DNA of 64,000 bases from a bacterium (GTDB lineage: Bacteria > UBA8248). Shown here piece after piece: positions 30,539-38,957 of this stretch (position 1 is the stretch's first letter; every line of letters begins with the position of its first letter). Under the pieces are notes generated by a model. The model was not told the origin of the DNA and made no database searches. It was given only the letters and a program-made list of their open reading frames with translations. The DNA is taken from assembly GCA_022825065.1 (NCBI GenBank), contig JAJDYR010000005.1:57491-121490 (forward strand). Reading direction: 5' to 3'. A program made the translations under genes and the position numbers.

Positions 30539-31703
30539 ACGTTCGACAAACGACGTCATCGTTGTCGCCGGAGAGCCATCGGGAGATGTTCACGCCGCGA
30601 ATCTGGTGAAAGCGCTTGCCGCCAGGATACCCGACCTCCAGCTGTCCGGCATGGGTGGGCGATTGATGGCCGAGGCGGGTGTGGAACTATTTCAGGACAT
30701 CGGCGATATATCTATCGTTGGTTTCGCCGGCATTCCCCGGATTTATCCCAAGCTGCGAAGAATCAAGAAAAATCTGCTGAGCAGGATCTCGAATCAAAAG
30801 CCGAAAGCAGTCATTTTTGTGGATTATCCGGGGTTCAATCTTTCTTGCGCGCGTTCCATGCGCAAACTGCCGCAAACGCCAAAATGCATATATTTCATCA
30901 CGCCACAGGTATGGGCCTGGTGGAAAGGCCGCGCCCGCACCATTGCGAATGATTTTGACCTGGCCTTGAACATCTTTCCGTTCGAACCTCGTATTTTTAA
31001 CGACTTGGGCGGGAAAGCCGTCTTCATTGGCAACCCCATCGCCCATGAACTTCGGGATGCGCCTTCGAAAGAAGCGGCCAGGCGCGCACTGGGCATACCG
31101 ATGGGCGACAAGGTGATTTCGCTTCTCCCGGGCAGTCGCCTCAAGGAAATCGACTCTCACGTGGACGCCATGGTAGATGCGATACAGATCATTCATGCGG
31201 AAACGCCGGGTTTGCGCTTTTTGATTTCAGAGGCGATTTCGTTGCCTGAAGGGTACGTTTCGAACCGCTTGAAACCATCGGAGTTGGAAATACGGGTTGT
31301 CAGGGGTGATGCGAAAAGAGTGATTCGCGCAGCCGACGCCGTAGCCGTGGCGAGCGGCACGGCTTCTCTCGAGACGGCTCTTTTGGGTGTGCCGATGGTC
31401 GTTCTGTATGCCGCGGATATTCTTTCGTTTACGCTGGTCAGGTATTTTTTGCTTCAGGTGGATTTCATCAGCCTGGTGAATTTGTTGTCCGGCCAAGAGG
31501 CGGTTCCCGAGTTGTGCCAAAACCAGGTGCGCGCGCAGCCTGTTGCAAACGCCTTGAGGGAAGTGCTTTTGAATGATGAGGTGCGAGCAAGGCAGGCCGG
31601 TGTTTTCGAGAGGATTCGAAACGCCCTGGAAGGGATGAACCCCTATGCGTGCGCCGCGGCGCATATCGCGGCGGAACTCGGTTTTGAAGCGCAGGACGCG
31701 TAG
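30525..31703 (+). CDS. lpxB: Lipid-A-disaccharide synthase LpxB
   Basis: GT19 enzyme that joins UDP-diacylglucosamine and lipid X. About 392 residues. N-terminal VVAGEPSGDVHAANL, GMGGRLMAEAG, then FITPQVWAWWKGRARTIA and FIGNPIAHEL, a C-terminal half with LLPGSRLKEI, VASGTASLETALLGVPMV and the membrane-associating stretch VRYFLLQVDFISLVNLL. ATG 30525 is preferred; a frame from GTG/ATG 30507 adds six residues. It overlaps the lpxI stop by 14 bases. Confidence 0.96.
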   Translation: MNRDERSTNDVIVVAGEPSGDVHAANLVKALAARIPDLQLSGMGGRLMAEAGVELFQDIGDISIVGFAGIPRIYPKLRRIKKNLLSRISNQKPKAVIFVDYPGFNLSCARSMRKLPQTPKCIYFITPQVWAWWKGRARTIANDFDLALNIFPFEPRIFNDLGGKAVFIGNPIAHELRDAPSKEAARRALGIPMGDKVISLLPGSRLKEIDSHVDAMVDAIQIIHAETPGLRFLISEAISLPEGYVSNRLKPSELEIRVVRGDAKRVIRAADAVAVASGTASLETALLGVPMVVLYAADILSFTLVRYFLLQVDFISLVNLLSGQEAVPELCQNQVRAQPVANALREVLLNDEVRARQAGVFERIRNALEGMNPYACAAAHIAAELGFEAQDA

Positions 31704-31704
31704 C

Positions 31705-32436
31705 ATGAATGAAGACTCCATCGCTTATGATGAATGGGGCCGGAATCCCGACGCGCCGCTTTCTGCGTGGCTGGGCGGGGTGGCCATCGCGGGTTATCTG
31801 AAAGCGGTCTGCGCCACTTCGTCGACCATTGTGCCGAAAACGGCATCGAACGAAAAAATGAGCCGCAGGCTTGATGAAAAATTCATCTGGGTGCTCTGGC
31901 ATCATCATTTGGGGCTGCCCGCCTTTGTTGATCCGATGAACTATCGCCTCACGTGCATGGCGAGTCGAAGCCGGGACGGAGAACTGCTCGCCCAGGTGAT
32001 GTCCCGGTTCAATACCCGATGCGTGAGAGGCTCTTCCTCCGCGCTGGATGGAAGAGACAAAGGCGGAGCCGCCGCGGTTCGGCAGATGGTCAGGGTGGCG
32101 AAACAGGGGGAGCACCAGCTCATCATCACGCCTGACGGCCCGAAGGGTCCTCCGCGGAGGGTCAAGATGGGGGTCATATCTTTGGCGAGTATTACGGGGT
32201 ATCCGATTTGCCCGATCGCTTTTGCGGCGTCGCGCTTCTTCACCATCCCCACCTGGGACAAGACGATTATCCCTTTGCCGTTCGGGAGAATCGCCCTTTG
32301 TTGCGGAGAACCTCTGGAAGTGCCGCGGACCCGGGACAAGGAAGCGTTGGAGTCAAGGCGCGCAGAAATCGAAAAGCGGCTCATCCAAGCGAATGAGGAA
32401 GCGCAGTACTACCTGAAGAACGCGGGGGGGGAATAA
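31705..32436 (+). CDS. DUF374 lysophospholipid/lipid A-type acyltransferase
   Basis: 243-residue membrane-associated acyltransferase of the DUF374 group, related to LpxL/PlsC-type enzymes. An HHHLG segment (LWHHHLGLPAF) takes the place of the HX4D box, and RGSSSALDGRDKGG and IITPDGPKGPPRRVK are family hallmarks. In lineages without a canonical LpxL this gene often sits next to waaA and lpxB and is thought to add secondary acyl chains to Kdo-lipid A; here that is inference. ATG 31705 directly follows the lpxB stop; a longer frame inside lpxB is rejected. Confidence 0.88.
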   Translation: MNEDSIAYDEWGRNPDAPLSAWLGGVAIAGYLKAVCATSSTIVPKTASNEKMSRRLDEKFIWVLWHHHLGLPAFVDPMNYRLTCMASRSRDGELLAQVMSRFNTRCVRGSSSALDGRDKGGAAAVRQMVRVAKQGEHQLIITPDGPKGPPRRVKMGVISLASITGYPICPIAFAASRFFTIPTWDKTIIPLPFGRIALCCGEPLEVPRTRDKEALESRRAEIEKRLIQANEEAQYYLKNAGGE

Positions 32437-32443
32437 GCCGCTC

Positions 32444-33715
32444 ATGTTGTTTCTCTACAACCTCGTCATTCTTCTCGTCTCGCCCGCATTGCTCGTGTAT
32501 TTTCTGTTTCGCCTGTGGCTTCGGGGGTTTGCTCTCGGGGCTGTACGCGAAAGGTTCGGGTTTCCGCCCGAGTTGCCCGATGCGGGGGGAGGGCGTCTTT
32601 GGCTGCACGCCGTCTCCGTGGGGGAAGTGGGTGTGGCCGCCGTCTTGATACCTGCGCTTTTGAAAAAGAAGCCGACGCTCAAAATCGTTCTTTCCACGGT
32701 GACCCGGACGGGCAGAAACGAGGCTGGAAAAATCTCGGGCCTGGAGCGTCTCATTTACCTGCCCCTGGATTTCCCCTTGACGGTCCGTTCCGCCTTGAAG
32801 CGCATCCGCCCGTCCATGATCGCGCTCATAGAGACGGAGATATGGCCGAATTTCGTGGCGGAGGCCACAAGGAGGAAGATACCGGTATCCATCATCAACG
32901 GGAGGCTTTCCGGGCGTTCGTATCATCGCTACAAACGCTTTCAGTTCTTTTTCTCTTCGGTTCTCGGGTGTTTCACAGATGTGCTGGTGCGTGGGGAAGG
33001 GGACGCCGAAAGGTTTCGGGGTTTGGGCGCGGCTTCCGTGCGGGTTTCAGGGAACATCAAATTCGACGCGCCTTTGCCGCTTCAGGAGCCCCCGGACGGG
33101 GCGTATGGCCTGGACGCGTGTCGGCACGTCATCGTGGCCGGCAGCACGCACCCTGGAGAAGAGAAGCTGATTGGAGAGGTGATGGCGTCCATTCACCGGA
33201 AAATGCCGGAAGCGGGTCTCCTCCTCGCGCCCCGCCATATGGAAAGGGTGGCCCAGGCAGAGGCGGACTTGCAAAACGCAGGTCTTTCTCCCGTGCGGTG
33301 GAGCCGGATTCAAGATTCGGGCGGTGAGCATCAAGTGGTCATCCTGGACGTGATGGGAGAGCTCGCAGACGCCTATGGGTGCGCGGCGATGGCGATCATC
33401 GGTGGAAGTTTTATTCCCCATGGCGGTCAGAACCCGATAGAAGCGGCGCGCTGGGCGGTGCCATGCCTGTGCGGCCCCCACATGGAGAATTTCGCCGAGG
33501 TCATGTGCGAGATGGTCAAGCAAGGCGGCGCGATTCAACTGAACGGGCGGGAGAATCTGGAGACGGCCGTCATGAAATGGCTGGACGACCCGGAATCGCG
33601 GAATCGGGCAGGTGAAGCGGCCCGCCGGGTAGTGCAGAACAACCAGGGCGCCTCCGAGCGAACCGCGGAATACATCGTCCAGGTTCTGGCGGGTTCGGAT
33701 GAGGGGGCCGTATGA
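32444..33715 (+). CDS. waaA: 3-deoxy-D-manno-octulosonic acid transferase WaaA
   Basis: Adds Kdo from CMP-Kdo to lipid IVA at the inner membrane. 423 residues, GT30. N-terminal membrane anchor (YNLVILLVSPALLVYFLF), RERFGFPPELP, the catalytic Glu in HAVSVGEVGVA, the second conserved Glu in IETEIWPNF, and GSFIPHGGQNPIEAA in the nucleotide-binding half. The number of Kdo residues added cannot be told from sequence. The stop overlaps lpxK. Confidence 0.95.
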   Translation: MLFLYNLVILLVSPALLVYFLFRLWLRGFALGAVRERFGFPPELPDAGGGRLWLHAVSVGEVGVAAVLIPALLKKKPTLKIVLSTVTRTGRNEAGKISGLERLIYLPLDFPLTVRSALKRIRPSMIALIETEIWPNFVAEATRRKIPVSIINGRLSGRSYHRYKRFQFFFSSVLGCFTDVLVRGEGDAERFRGLGAASVRVSGNIKFDAPLPLQEPPDGAYGLDACRHVIVAGSTHPGEEKLIGEVMASIHRKMPEAGLLLAPRHMERVAQAEADLQNAGLSPVRWSRIQDSGGEHQVVILDVMGELADAYGCAAMAIIGGSFIPHGGQNPIEAARWAVPCLCGPHMENFAEVMCEMVKQGGAIQLNGRENLETAVMKWLDDPESRNRAGEAARRVVQNNQGASERTAEYIVQVLAGSDEGAV

Positions 33716-34797
33716 GTATTCGGCGCGCAGTCCTGCAGGCCTGGGAGGGCAATCCCTCGTCTCCCGCCTGGTCCCGCATGTTGACGAAGAGCCTCGGCCC
33801 CCTGGGAAGTCTCTATGGCGCCGCAATGGCGCGTCGACGCCGGCGTTATGAATCCGGGAAGGCCGGTGTCTCGAAAAACCCCGTACCTGTCATTTCGGTT
33901 GGCAACCTCACGCTCGGGGGGACGGGAAAAACGCCCACAGTCGCCTGGCTCGTGGAAAAACTGGCCTTGGGAGGCCGAAAGCCCGCTGTCGTGAGCAGGG
34001 GTTACGGCGGGAGGCCCAGGGATGTGATGGTCGTGGGCGACGGGAAGGGAAGCCTGATGGCCGCGCCGCCGGCCGCCGATGAGGCGGCGATGCTTGCCCG
34101 AAGCTATCCCGGCCTCCTCGTGTTGACGGGAGCGGACCGCTCGTTTGTTGCGAAAAAGGCGGTAGAGGAATTCGGGGCGGATGTTGTCGTGCTCGACGAC
34201 GGGTTTCAGCATCTGGCTCTTCACCGGGATATGGACGTGGTGGTTTTGCGCGGAGACTCTCCTTTTGGAAACGGCCAGGTGGTTCCCGCAGGCGTCCTCA
34301 GGGAGCCGGTTTCGGCCCTGAAGCGCGCAGACGCCGTTTTGGTGACGGGCGAATGCGCCGACCGGACGAGACGGGAAATCCAGTCTCTCATCCCGGATAT
34401 TCCGATGTCCACAGGCCGCCTCGAGCCCGACGCGCTCCTGGACTCACAGGGCGGGAGAACAGGCTCACCGGATGAATTGAATGGCGCCAGGGTCGTTGCC
34501 GTCAGCGGCCTGGGTAATCCGCATGGTTTCGAGAAAATGCTTGAAACGCTGGGTGTCGAGGTCATGGCGCATCACGAATATCCGGATCATGCCCGTTACG
34601 CTTTGGCGGACGGCGTGCGGCTCGTTTCCTCGCTGCGGAAGACCGGGGCCGATTTCATCCTCACCACGGAGAAGGATGCGGTGAAGCTGTCTCCTTTGTT
34701 GAGCAAAGCGCCGCTTCGTGTCCTTCGCGTGGTGATGAAGATCGATGATGAGATGAATTTGGCTGGTTTGATCGAAAAGAAAGCATTTTCGTCTTGA
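33712..34797 (+). CDS. lpxK: Tetraacyldisaccharide 4'-kinase LpxK
   Basis: Phosphorylates the 4' position of the lipid A disaccharide. 361 residues. N-terminal amphipathic region, then PVISVGNLTLGGTGKTP with the P-loop, SRGYGGRPRDV, and the second strand VVLDDGFQHLALHRD typical of LpxK, followed by PAGVLREPVSALKRAD. C-terminal FILTTEKDAVKL. It starts in the waaA stop codon. It converges with lptG, with nine bases between stops. Confidence 0.96.
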   Translation: MSIRRAVLQAWEGNPSSPAWSRMLTKSLGPLGSLYGAAMARRRRRYESGKAGVSKNPVPVISVGNLTLGGTGKTPTVAWLVEKLALGGRKPAVVSRGYGGRPRDVMVVGDGKGSLMAAPPAADEAAMLARSYPGLLVLTGADRSFVAKKAVEEFGADVVVLDDGFQHLALHRDMDVVVLRGDSPFGNGQVVPAGVLREPVSALKRADAVLVTGECADRTRREIQSLIPDIPMSTGRLEPDALLDSQGGRTGSPDELNGARVVAVSGLGNPHGFEKMLETLGVEVMAHHEYPDHARYALADGVRLVSSLRKTGADFILTTEKDAVKLSPLLSKAPLRVLRVVMKIDDEMNLAGLIEKKAFSS

Positions 34798-34806
34798 GTT
34801 GGCGCG

Positions 34807-35895
34807 TTATCCCCTGATGGAGGCGAGAAAGTAAGTCCCTCCCGCGAGAAAAATCGCATTGGGCCCCCAGGCCGCCAGGATGGGCGGCAGGCGTCCGGCA
34901 TGTCCGAACGAAAGGCTTGCATGGAAGAAAACGAGATAGATGGCGCCGATTCCGATGGCGATGGCGACTCCCAGGGCGACCCCTCCGCTTCTGCTGTTTC
35001 GAACGCAGAAAGAAACACCCACGAAGGCCAGTACGAAACTGATGAATGGCGCAGAAATTTTTGCCCACATATCTACGATGTAGCGGGTCGGGTCCACACC
35101 GTTTTTACTCAGGCTTTTAATATAGCGAGTAAGTTCCTGGTAGTTCATCGTTTCCGGGTTTCTGCCTGTTTTTTTGAAATCATCGGGTTTTTCCTCAAAC
35201 GCGAAAACCTTTTTCTCAAAAATTTCGCGGTTGATTTTCCCCTCTTCAGGAAAGTCATGGATTACGCCTTTGCGGAATTCCCAATGCTTTTTCAAAGGCG
35301 CCCAAACCACCTCGTCCGCGTCAATGCGTTGCGTCAGGCGATTGTGCGGACCCATTCGGTACAGGGTAACGCCCCTCATTTTTTCTGAAGACGGGTCATA
35401 GTGCGTAATGTGCCAGATTGTGTCGTTTTCCGAGCGATACCAGACTTTGTCTCTCTGGACATGCGTTCGCAAGCCAATTTTCTGGATCTTGACCCGCCGG
35501 ATGTATTCTCCGCGTTTGTTGGCGAGTGGAACGATGTATTCATTCGCCAGGAAGGTGAGGAAGCTGATTCCCAGGCTGGCGATGAGGATGGGCGCAATGA
35601 TCCGGTAGAGACTCAGGCCCCCTGCGCGCATGGCGAGAACCTGGTTTTCTCTGGAGAAGAGAATCAGCGTGAACGTGCTCGCAAGCAGGGTGGTGAGCGG
35701 TATGGAGAGAAAAACGAGATGGGGTATCTTGTACAGGAAATACAGGGCCGCGTCGGTCAGGGTCGCGTTCGCTTCGATGAAATCATCGATGCGCTCGATA
35801 AACTCCGCTATCAGAAAAAGGGTGATGGCTCCCGACTGACAGAGAAACACCATTCTCAAGAACTGTTTCAGGATATAGCGGCTCAGTATGGTCAT
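34807..35895 (-). CDS. lptG: LPS export permease LptG
   Basis: Inner-membrane subunit of the LptB2FG transporter that extracts LPS. 362 residues, YjgP/YjgQ family: three helices at the N-terminus (MTILSRYILKQFL start; FLYKIPHLVFLSIPLTTLLAS), a periplasmic jellyroll domain of about 150 residues (WYRSENDTIWHITHY), and three C-terminal helices. The start MTILSRYILKQFLRM is typical of LptG. It is cotranscribed behind lptF with nine bases between. No lptB, lptA or lptC is in the window. Confidence 0.92.
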   Translation of the reverse strand: MTILSRYILKQFLRMVFLCQSGAITLFLIAEFIERIDDFIEANATLTDAALYFLYKIPHLVFLSIPLTTLLASTFTLILFSRENQVLAMRAGGLSLYRIIAPILIASLGISFLTFLANEYIVPLANKRGEYIRRVKIQKIGLRTHVQRDKVWYRSENDTIWHITHYDPSSEKMRGVTLYRMGPHNRLTQRIDADEVVWAPLKKHWEFRKGVIHDFPEEGKINREIFEKKVFAFEEKPDDFKKTGRNPETMNYQELTRYIKSLSKNGVDPTRYIVDMWAKISAPFISFVLAFVGVSFCVRNSRSGGVALGVAIAIGIGAIYLVFFHASLSFGHAGRLPPILAAWGPNAIFLAGGTYFLASIRG

Positions 35896-35904
35896 GGCGG
35901 GAAT

Positions 35905-37122
35905 TTATGATTTGCTTCGGCCGAAGGGGGAAAAAGGTTTGAGGAACAGACCCCGGATGTCGATGGTGTTGCGCAATCCTGCGGTTCGCACCAGATATCC
36001 CGCAAGCAGGGCCAATAATACGTTCGGGCTCCAGACGGCGACGGCAACGCCGATTTGCCCGTTTTCCGCCATTCCCTCGGCGAAGGTAACGAACAGGTAA
36101 TAGAGGATCAGAACGCCCAGGCTCAGGGCGAAGCCGCCGTGCCGTCCCGAGCGTCTGTTCTGTACGCCCAGAGGCGCCCCCAGGAACGCCAGAATGAGGC
36201 AGGTGAACGGCACCGCGAATTTCTTGTACAACTCCACGAGAATGGCGTTGTACCTGCTTGTTCCCGGCTCGTGTTCCATGAGTTTGTTTCTGAGTTCATG
36301 CAGTGGATAAGATCGCAGGCTTCTCCGGAGCGCTTTCGTTTTCCCGATGGTTTTCGTGAGATCGAAATTGAGATCGTAGTTTCCGAAGCGCGCGATTTGA
36401 TAATTGTTTCTGGAGCGAGAAGAGCCGTCATGCGCGCCGGTTTTCCTGCTTGAGACCTGCTCGGGTTCGCTGATCGTGTGGACGGTCCCCCTGGTGAGGC
36501 GCAGCCATACTTTGGCGGATGTTGCGGATTTGATCAGCATGCCGCGGTCGGCAAAGATGACCCGGTTTTTCCCGGCCTCCCTCGTGTCTGAAACCATGAT
36601 GCCTTTCATTGCCTTGCCCGACGGTTCGATTTCACGCACATAGAACATGATTCCATCGAAACCGTCATGAAAAACCTGCTCTTGAAGGTCGAATGTAGCG
36701 ACTCGGCTATGAAGCATCTGCCGGCGGACTTCCAGAGTGGTGTCTTGACTCCAGGGAAGCCCGAACATCATAAGGAAACCGCTCAGGAGGGCGGTGGCTA
36801 TTCCCACCACTCCCACGGGGATGAGTTGAGAATAGAAGGTCATGCCTGAAGCGGTCATCGCCAGGGATTCGCTGTCGCTCGAAAGGCGGCTGAACACCAT
36901 GATGCTCGAAATCAGAGTGGACATCGGCAGGGTAACGAGGAGAAGGACGGGCAAGGCGGCGAAAAGAAATTGCGCCACGATTGATAGCGGGATTCCGCGG
37001 TTCACCACCAAATCCGTGAACTGGAGCATTTTATGAAGCAGGAGTATGAATGTAAGGAAAAACAAGGTGATGAGGAGATAGGACACCAATTCACCCAGGA
37101 TATATCGGTGCAAAGTTTTCAA
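35905..37122 (-). CDS. lptF: LPS export permease LptF
   Basis: Partner of LptG in the LPS exporter. 405 residues. It starts at TTG 37122 (MKTLHRYILGELVSYLL), with AGAGGAT seven bases upstream. The first helices include a long hydrophobic stretch LLITLFFLTFILLLHKML, a periplasmic jellyroll occupies about residues 120-290, and the C-terminal helices contain FTCLILAFLGAPLGVQNRR. The first gene of the lptF-lptG pair is taken as LptF by length and order. Confidence 0.9.
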   Translation of the reverse strand: MKTLHRYILGELVSYLLITLFFLTFILLLHKMLQFTDLVVNRGIPLSIVAQFLFAALPVLLLVTLPMSTLISSIMVFSRLSSDSESLAMTASGMTFYSQLIPVGVVGIATALLSGFLMMFGLPWSQDTTLEVRRQMLHSRVATFDLQEQVFHDGFDGIMFYVREIEPSGKAMKGIMVSDTREAGKNRVIFADRGMLIKSATSAKVWLRLTRGTVHTISEPEQVSSRKTGAHDGSSRSRNNYQIARFGNYDLNFDLTKTIGKTKALRRSLRSYPLHELRNKLMEHEPGTSRYNAILVELYKKFAVPFTCLILAFLGAPLGVQNRRSGRHGGFALSLGVLILYYLFVTFAEGMAENGQIGVAVAVWSPNVLLALLAGYLVRTAGLRNTIDIRGLFLKPFSPFGRSKS

Positions 37123-37165
37123 GGGAAATCCTCTGGGAGATGGGTACTCGATGCTCTTGCATCAC

Positions 37166-37193
37166 ACTATATGAGGGTTTGCCGGATTGCAAA
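37166..37193 (-). promoter_or_regulatory. Candidate sigma70-type promoter of lptFG
   Basis: On the minus strand TTTGCA (37193-37188) is followed by a 16-base spacer and TATAGT (37171-37166), about 44 bases before the lptF start. Confidence 0.4.
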
Positions 37194-37311
37194 ACGTGTT
37201 TTCGTGCTCATTGACGCCCATGACATCGGTTGATAGCGTTGAAAAAAGGGCGGTTTTGGTTGCTTTTCCCCGTGACTCAAGGTGCGGAGACGCATCGGGG
37301 AGGAATGGAGT

Positions 37312-38400
37312 TTGTCCGGCGATGCCCATCGGGAGGAGTTGCACCTTGTAGTGGCGCCCACATGGATAGGTGATACGGCGATGTCCGCTCCTTTCTTTTC
37401 ATCCTTGAGGCGAGCACACCCTGGGGCGAGAGTGATGGCGGCGGGGGGGCCCTGGACTTCCGGGCTGCTCCGCAGTTTTCCCTGGATCGACCGGGTCTTG
37501 CCTCTCGATGCGGGGAAATGGAGCAGCTTCTTTTCTTTGAGGAGAATGCTGAGAAACGAGCCGGTGGATTATGCGTGGATTCTGCCCAATAGTTTTCGCG
37601 CGGCCCTCATGGTGAAATGGACGGGAGCAAGGCGGCAGGTCGGATACGGGAGCGATAGTCGGGGCTGGCTTTTGAGCAACCGTGTGGCTCCTCCGGGAGG
37701 TGTTGCTCATCTGGCGGATCGGTATCTTTACCTTCTTCAGGCGGAAGGGCATCAGACCCGGGCTCGGGTCGATGATTACTCCATCAGGCCGGAGGCGCAA
37801 CGATTCGCGGAGAATTTATTGATAGCGCATCACGCGAGGAAGAATGCGCCTTTGGTGGGGATTCATCCCGGGGCTTTTTTCGGTGAATCCAAGACGTGGC
37901 CGCTGGAATACTACAAAAAACTCATTCACCGGCTCGTGGATCGCGAGGGGGCGCAGGTTTTCATACTGGGCGGGCCGGGTGAACTGGCGCTGACGGGGAA
38001 ACTGGATCGGATGTCCGGGGGACGGGCGGTGAATCTGGCCGGAAAGGATACTCTGGAGACGCTGCCCGCCCTGCTCTCTCGCCTGGATGTCTTCATCTCC
38101 GGCGATACGGGTCCGCTTCATGTAGCGGCGCTCGCCGGGACCGCGACGATTGCGCTGTTCGGTTCCACGGACTATCGTCGAACGGCGCCGAGAGGCCCCT
38201 GGAACCGGACCATTCACAAGGATCTCGATTGCAGCCCGTGTTTCGCGAGAAAGTGTCCTCTCCGCCATCACAACTGCATGAAACAGATTACGCCCGAAGA
38301 AGTGGCAAGCGAAGTCACCGGGTTGCTGAACAAAAAACAAAGGATCGGCAAGGATGGAAACCGAGAAAAGCGCCGCGAAGAGGCCGGCGGTATTTTTTGA
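37312..38400 (+). CDS. waaF: ADP-heptose:LPS heptosyltransferase II-type (GT9)
   Basis: Adds heptose to the LPS inner core. About 362 residues, GT-B fold. N-terminal VVAPTWIGDTAMSAPFF, central NSFRAALMVKWTGARRQVGY, the nucleotide-sugar region VGIHPGAFFGESKTWP, and GDTGPLHVAALAGTATIALFG close to the C-terminus, with a Cys-rich CSPCFARKCPLRHHNCM tail characteristic of WaaF-like enzymes. TTG 37312 has GGGGAGG eight bases upstream; a GTG at 37282 would add ten residues. It diverges from lptF and is followed by gmhB, with which it overlaps. Confidence 0.88.
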   Translation: MSGDAHREELHLVVAPTWIGDTAMSAPFFSSLRRAHPGARVMAAGGPWTSGLLRSFPWIDRVLPLDAGKWSSFFSLRRMLRNEPVDYAWILPNSFRAALMVKWTGARRQVGYGSDSRGWLLSNRVAPPGGVAHLADRYLYLLQAEGHQTRARVDDYSIRPEAQRFAENLLIAHHARKNAPLVGIHPGAFFGESKTWPLEYYKKLIHRLVDREGAQVFILGGPGELALTGKLDRMSGGRAVNLAGKDTLETLPALLSRLDVFISGDTGPLHVAALAGTATIALFGSTDYRRTAPRGPWNRTIHKDLDCSPCFARKCPLRHHNCMKQITPEEVASEVTGLLNKKQRIGKDGNREKRREEAGGIF

Positions 38401-38956
38401 CAGGGACGGAACCCTGAACCGGGACGTGGGCTATGTCACTCACCTCGACGTGTATGAGCTCCTTCCCAGGGCGGCGGCGGCCGTCCGCAAGGTAAACGAG
38501 GCCGGGTGGCTCGCCGTTTTGATCACGAACCAGGCCGGCGTGGCGCGGGGTTACTTCTCCGAATCCATGATCGAAAAGGTGCATCGCAAGCTTCGGGATG
38601 AACTGGGCGGCAAAGGCGCGCGTCTCGACGCCATCTACTATTGCCCGCACGTTCCGAACGGAGACGACCCCGAATATGCGATTGACTGCAAGATGCGGAA
38701 ACCCTTTCCCGGCATGATTCTGAAGGCGGCGGCGGAGCACGGCGTCGACCTGGAAAAATCCGTCATGCTGGGGGACAAGTATTCCGACCTGGAGGCGGGC
38801 TGGCGCGCGGGTTGCAGAGCGGGCCTTGTGCTCACGGGGTACGGGCGGGGAGAAAGAGAGCTTCGTGGAGAACAGTGGCCCCGACAGCCCGATTTCGTGG
38901 CGCAAGACGCCTATCATGCGGTGGAGATCATCTTGAATGAGAGTGGGAAGCGCTAA
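38354..38956 (+). CDS. gmhB: D-glycero-D-manno-heptose-1,7-bisphosphate 7-phosphatase
   Basis: HAD-superfamily phosphatase in ADP-heptose synthesis. 200 residues. Motif I AVFFDRDGTLNRDVGYV, motif II LITNQAGVARGYF, motif IV MLGDKYSDLEAG. The structural zinc site of the family (CxH...CxC) is incomplete: CPHVPNG is followed by DCKMRKP, with Met where the fourth ligand Cys is expected (E. coli Cys109 equivalent). It overlaps the end of the heptosyltransferase gene by 47 bases and abuts the kinase gene hldE1, so it is well placed in a heptose operon. Confidence 0.93.
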   Translation: METEKSAAKRPAVFFDRDGTLNRDVGYVTHLDVYELLPRAAAAVRKVNEAGWLAVLITNQAGVARGYFSESMIEKVHRKLRDELGGKGARLDAIYYCPHVPNGDDPEYAIDCKMRKPFPGMILKAAAEHGVDLEKSVMLGDKYSDLEAGWRAGCRAGLVLTGYGRGERELRGEQWPRQPDFVAQDAYHAVEIILNESGKR

Positions 38957-38957
38957 T

